This document shows positions 63,021-64,000 of a stretch of DNA of 64,000 bases, piece by piece; the first letter of the stretch is position 1, and every line of letters starts with the position of its first letter. The stretch comes from Aulostomus chinensis (lineage: Eukaryota; Chordata; Actinopteri; Syngnathiformes; Aulostomidae): NCBI GenBank assembly GCA_037954235.1, contig JBBMOA010000020.1, positions 14,713,677 through 14,777,676 of the forward strand, written 5' to 3'. Under the pieces are notes generated by a model. That model saw only the letters and a program-made list of their open reading frames with translations, was not told where the DNA came from and made no database searches. A program made the translations under genes and the position numbers.

Positions 63021-63867
63021 AGAGGTGCGGCGGTGGAAATCACAGCGCAGGAGTGCAATAATGTGACACAAGCCAGCAGCTACAGGATCATTTAAACCGG
63101 GAGACACGTTTCCAGACAACTTTGGAGAAGACTTTTAGGAACCTGCGTGGCTCATGGCTGCGTGACAAGTTCGAGAGAAGGGGGGGAGGGAGGCTCTCAT
63201 CACTGCTTCTAAATGGGTCCGGTGATATTTGGGGGGTGGGGGGGCGTGTAGAGCAGAAGCAACGGTGAACACGTTGGCTGCGCTTCCACTGTTGTGATTT
63301 ACAAGCCGGAGGAGCGACCTGGAATAGACTGCAAGCGGCGTCTGGATCCTGCGTTTGCAAGTCAATCACACACCGCTGAAATCCTCACATCCTCAAGCAT
63401 TCTACGCGATCGGATTTATTTCTTCAACCCTCTGCGGTTTGGCGGTACAGAAGACTTTTGGTTGGAGCTGTAACAACGACAAAAAAAAGGAAGAAGAAGA
63501 AAGACGCGGCAGCTGTTGTGCGTAACGGACGAAAAACGGTCGGGCAGGTATTTGAATGACAATAGTTGGTGGTAATTATTGAACATGTCGAGCCCCCGTA
63601 GGCGAGAGAAGCGTGTTTTGTCATGAGAAAGTGAGACTGACTTCATTTGTGTAAATACTGACAGGTGTTGCACTCACACGGACTCAGCCTGCACTCGCAA
63701 ACACACCACAAGGTCTGGGTAGACCCAAACCATGTGGCGTGGATAATTAACCTTTCTTTGATTTTTAGTTGGACTAAACCTTTTTTCTAAAGTAACCTTT
63801 ATAATGCGTTTGAAACGTTAAATGGGAAAGTGAGCACCACTTCTTCTTTGAGTTGTAGTCTGCCAAA
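63021..63867 (+). promoter_or_regulatory. samd5: Putative samd5 proximal promoter and 5' leader
   Basis: This ~850-bp stretch directly precedes the samd5 start codon and is richer in G, C and CpG than the rest of the window, especially about 63140-63550. It holds G-runs at 63180-63193 and 63231-63244 (six- and seven-G runs, possible quadruplexes). I see no TATA box near a likely start; a TAAATAA-like motif lies farther out at about 62837. A possible leader intron is visible: a CAG/GTATTT donor at 63547/63548 and a pyrimidine-rich TTGTAG acceptor ending at 63858, which would join a non-coding exon to an exon starting at 63859. Whether the intron is used, and where transcription starts, cannot be read from sequence alone. 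Confidence 0.55.
63585..63833 (+). promoter_or_regulatory. Cluster of three short upstream ORFs in the samd5 leader
   Basis: If the leader is not spliced, three upstream ATGs precede the samd5 start: 63585-63626 (13 residues, arginine-rich, starting MSSPRR), 63804-63821 (5 residues) and 63822-63833 (3 residues). The third begins directly after the stop of the second. All terminate before the main start, so they could reduce or gate translation. If the candidate intron 63548-63858 is removed, all three vanish from the mRNA, so splicing would decide whether they matter. The regulatory role is inference. Confidence 0.3.
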
Positions 63868-64000
63868 ATGACAAGCAGCGGACCTGTCATCGTCTACGAG
63901 TGGTTAAAGACCCTCCAGCTGGCCCAGTATGTCGAGTCTTTCGTGGATAACGGTTACGACGATTTGGAGGTGTGTAAACAAATAGGAGACCCTGACCTGG
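63868..64000 (+). CDS. samd5: samd5 first coding exon, N-terminal part of SAM domain (partial, runs off window)
   Basis: Forty-four codons plus one base run open to the window edge. The peptide begins MTSSGPVIVYEWLKTLQ, and residues 8-44 read as the first helices of a sterile alpha motif (SAM) domain: the YEWLK start, the QYVESF helix and the NGYDDLEVCKQIGDPDL block. That last block and the VYEWLK start match human SAMD5 as I remember it; SASH1, the closest relative, differs more here. The start is well supported: an in-frame TAG lies at 63856-63858, the next ATG is this one, and an A at -3 gives a good initiation context. SAM domains mediate protein-protein oligomerisation; SAMD5 has been linked to Eph-receptor signalling, and its function is poorly known. 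The remainder of the domain and the C-terminus lie beyond the window. Codon use is more GC-rich than the flank, as expected for a real exon. I am unsure only between samd5 and a teleost paralogue. Confidence 0.87.
   Translation, partial: MTSSGPVIVYEWLKTLQLAQYVESFVDNGYDDLEVCKQIGDPDL

Noticed and set aside
1..64000. CRISPR arrays, prokaryotic operons, integrases or phage genes
   Set aside because: No regularly spaced repeat array other than simple microsatellites, no ribosome-binding-site-led operons, and no prokaryotic protein motifs. All signals are those of a fish nuclear genome.

Overview
This window looks like nuclear DNA from a ray-finned (teleost) fish. It has abundant CA/GT microsatellites, AT-rich unique sequence with almost no long open frames, many small transposon relics (Rex3-type LINE pieces, a SINE with a TGGA tail, hAT-type and TTAA-flanked non-autonomous elements), and one recognisable vertebrate gene at the right edge. 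Nothing suggests a prokaryote, plasmid or virus.

The only gene I can name is at the end. From 63868 to the edge, a plus-strand open frame encodes the start of a SAM-domain protein that matches my memory of SAMD5. An in-frame stop lies 12 bases upstream of the ATG. Because the gene runs rightwards out of the window, the preceding ~63 kb is its upstream flank. The last kilobase before the ATG carries promoter or leader features: an alternating purine/pyrimidine tract, G-runs, CpG-richer sequence, short upstream ORFs and a possible 5' UTR intron.

Layout. 1-1130: unique sequence with a 16-bp perfect hairpin and one unrecognised minus-strand exon candidate. 1376-1797: a near-perfect palindrome with 144-bp arms around a (TA)n core. 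3690-4442: an internally deleted minus-strand Rex3 LINE. 4443-28650: mostly unique AT-rich sequence with microsatellites, a common fish dispersed repeat near 13.1 kb and a 16-bp hairpin at 24.6 kb. 28659-29427: a TTAA-flanked element with a decayed coding exon. 31751-32132: a tRNA-derived SINE. 32424-33257: a complete 834-bp hAT-type element with identical 8-bp target duplications. 36.6-37.1 kb: a hAT end fragment and a second Rex3 3' piece. 43510-43917: a second hAT-type MITE. 47174-47995: a diverged long inverted repeat. 53060-53582: the 5' end of a hAT transposon with a broken BED zinc finger. 60.82-61.05 kb: a 118-bp tandem dimer. 62.97-64.0 kb: the samd5 promoter region and first coding exon.

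I do not see an undescribed multi-gene system. The unusual content is structural: palindromes, foldback elements, target-site-duplicated MITEs, a G-quadruplex motif and the leader architecture of samd5. Dispersed-repeat family names come from memory of fish repeats and need a library search.
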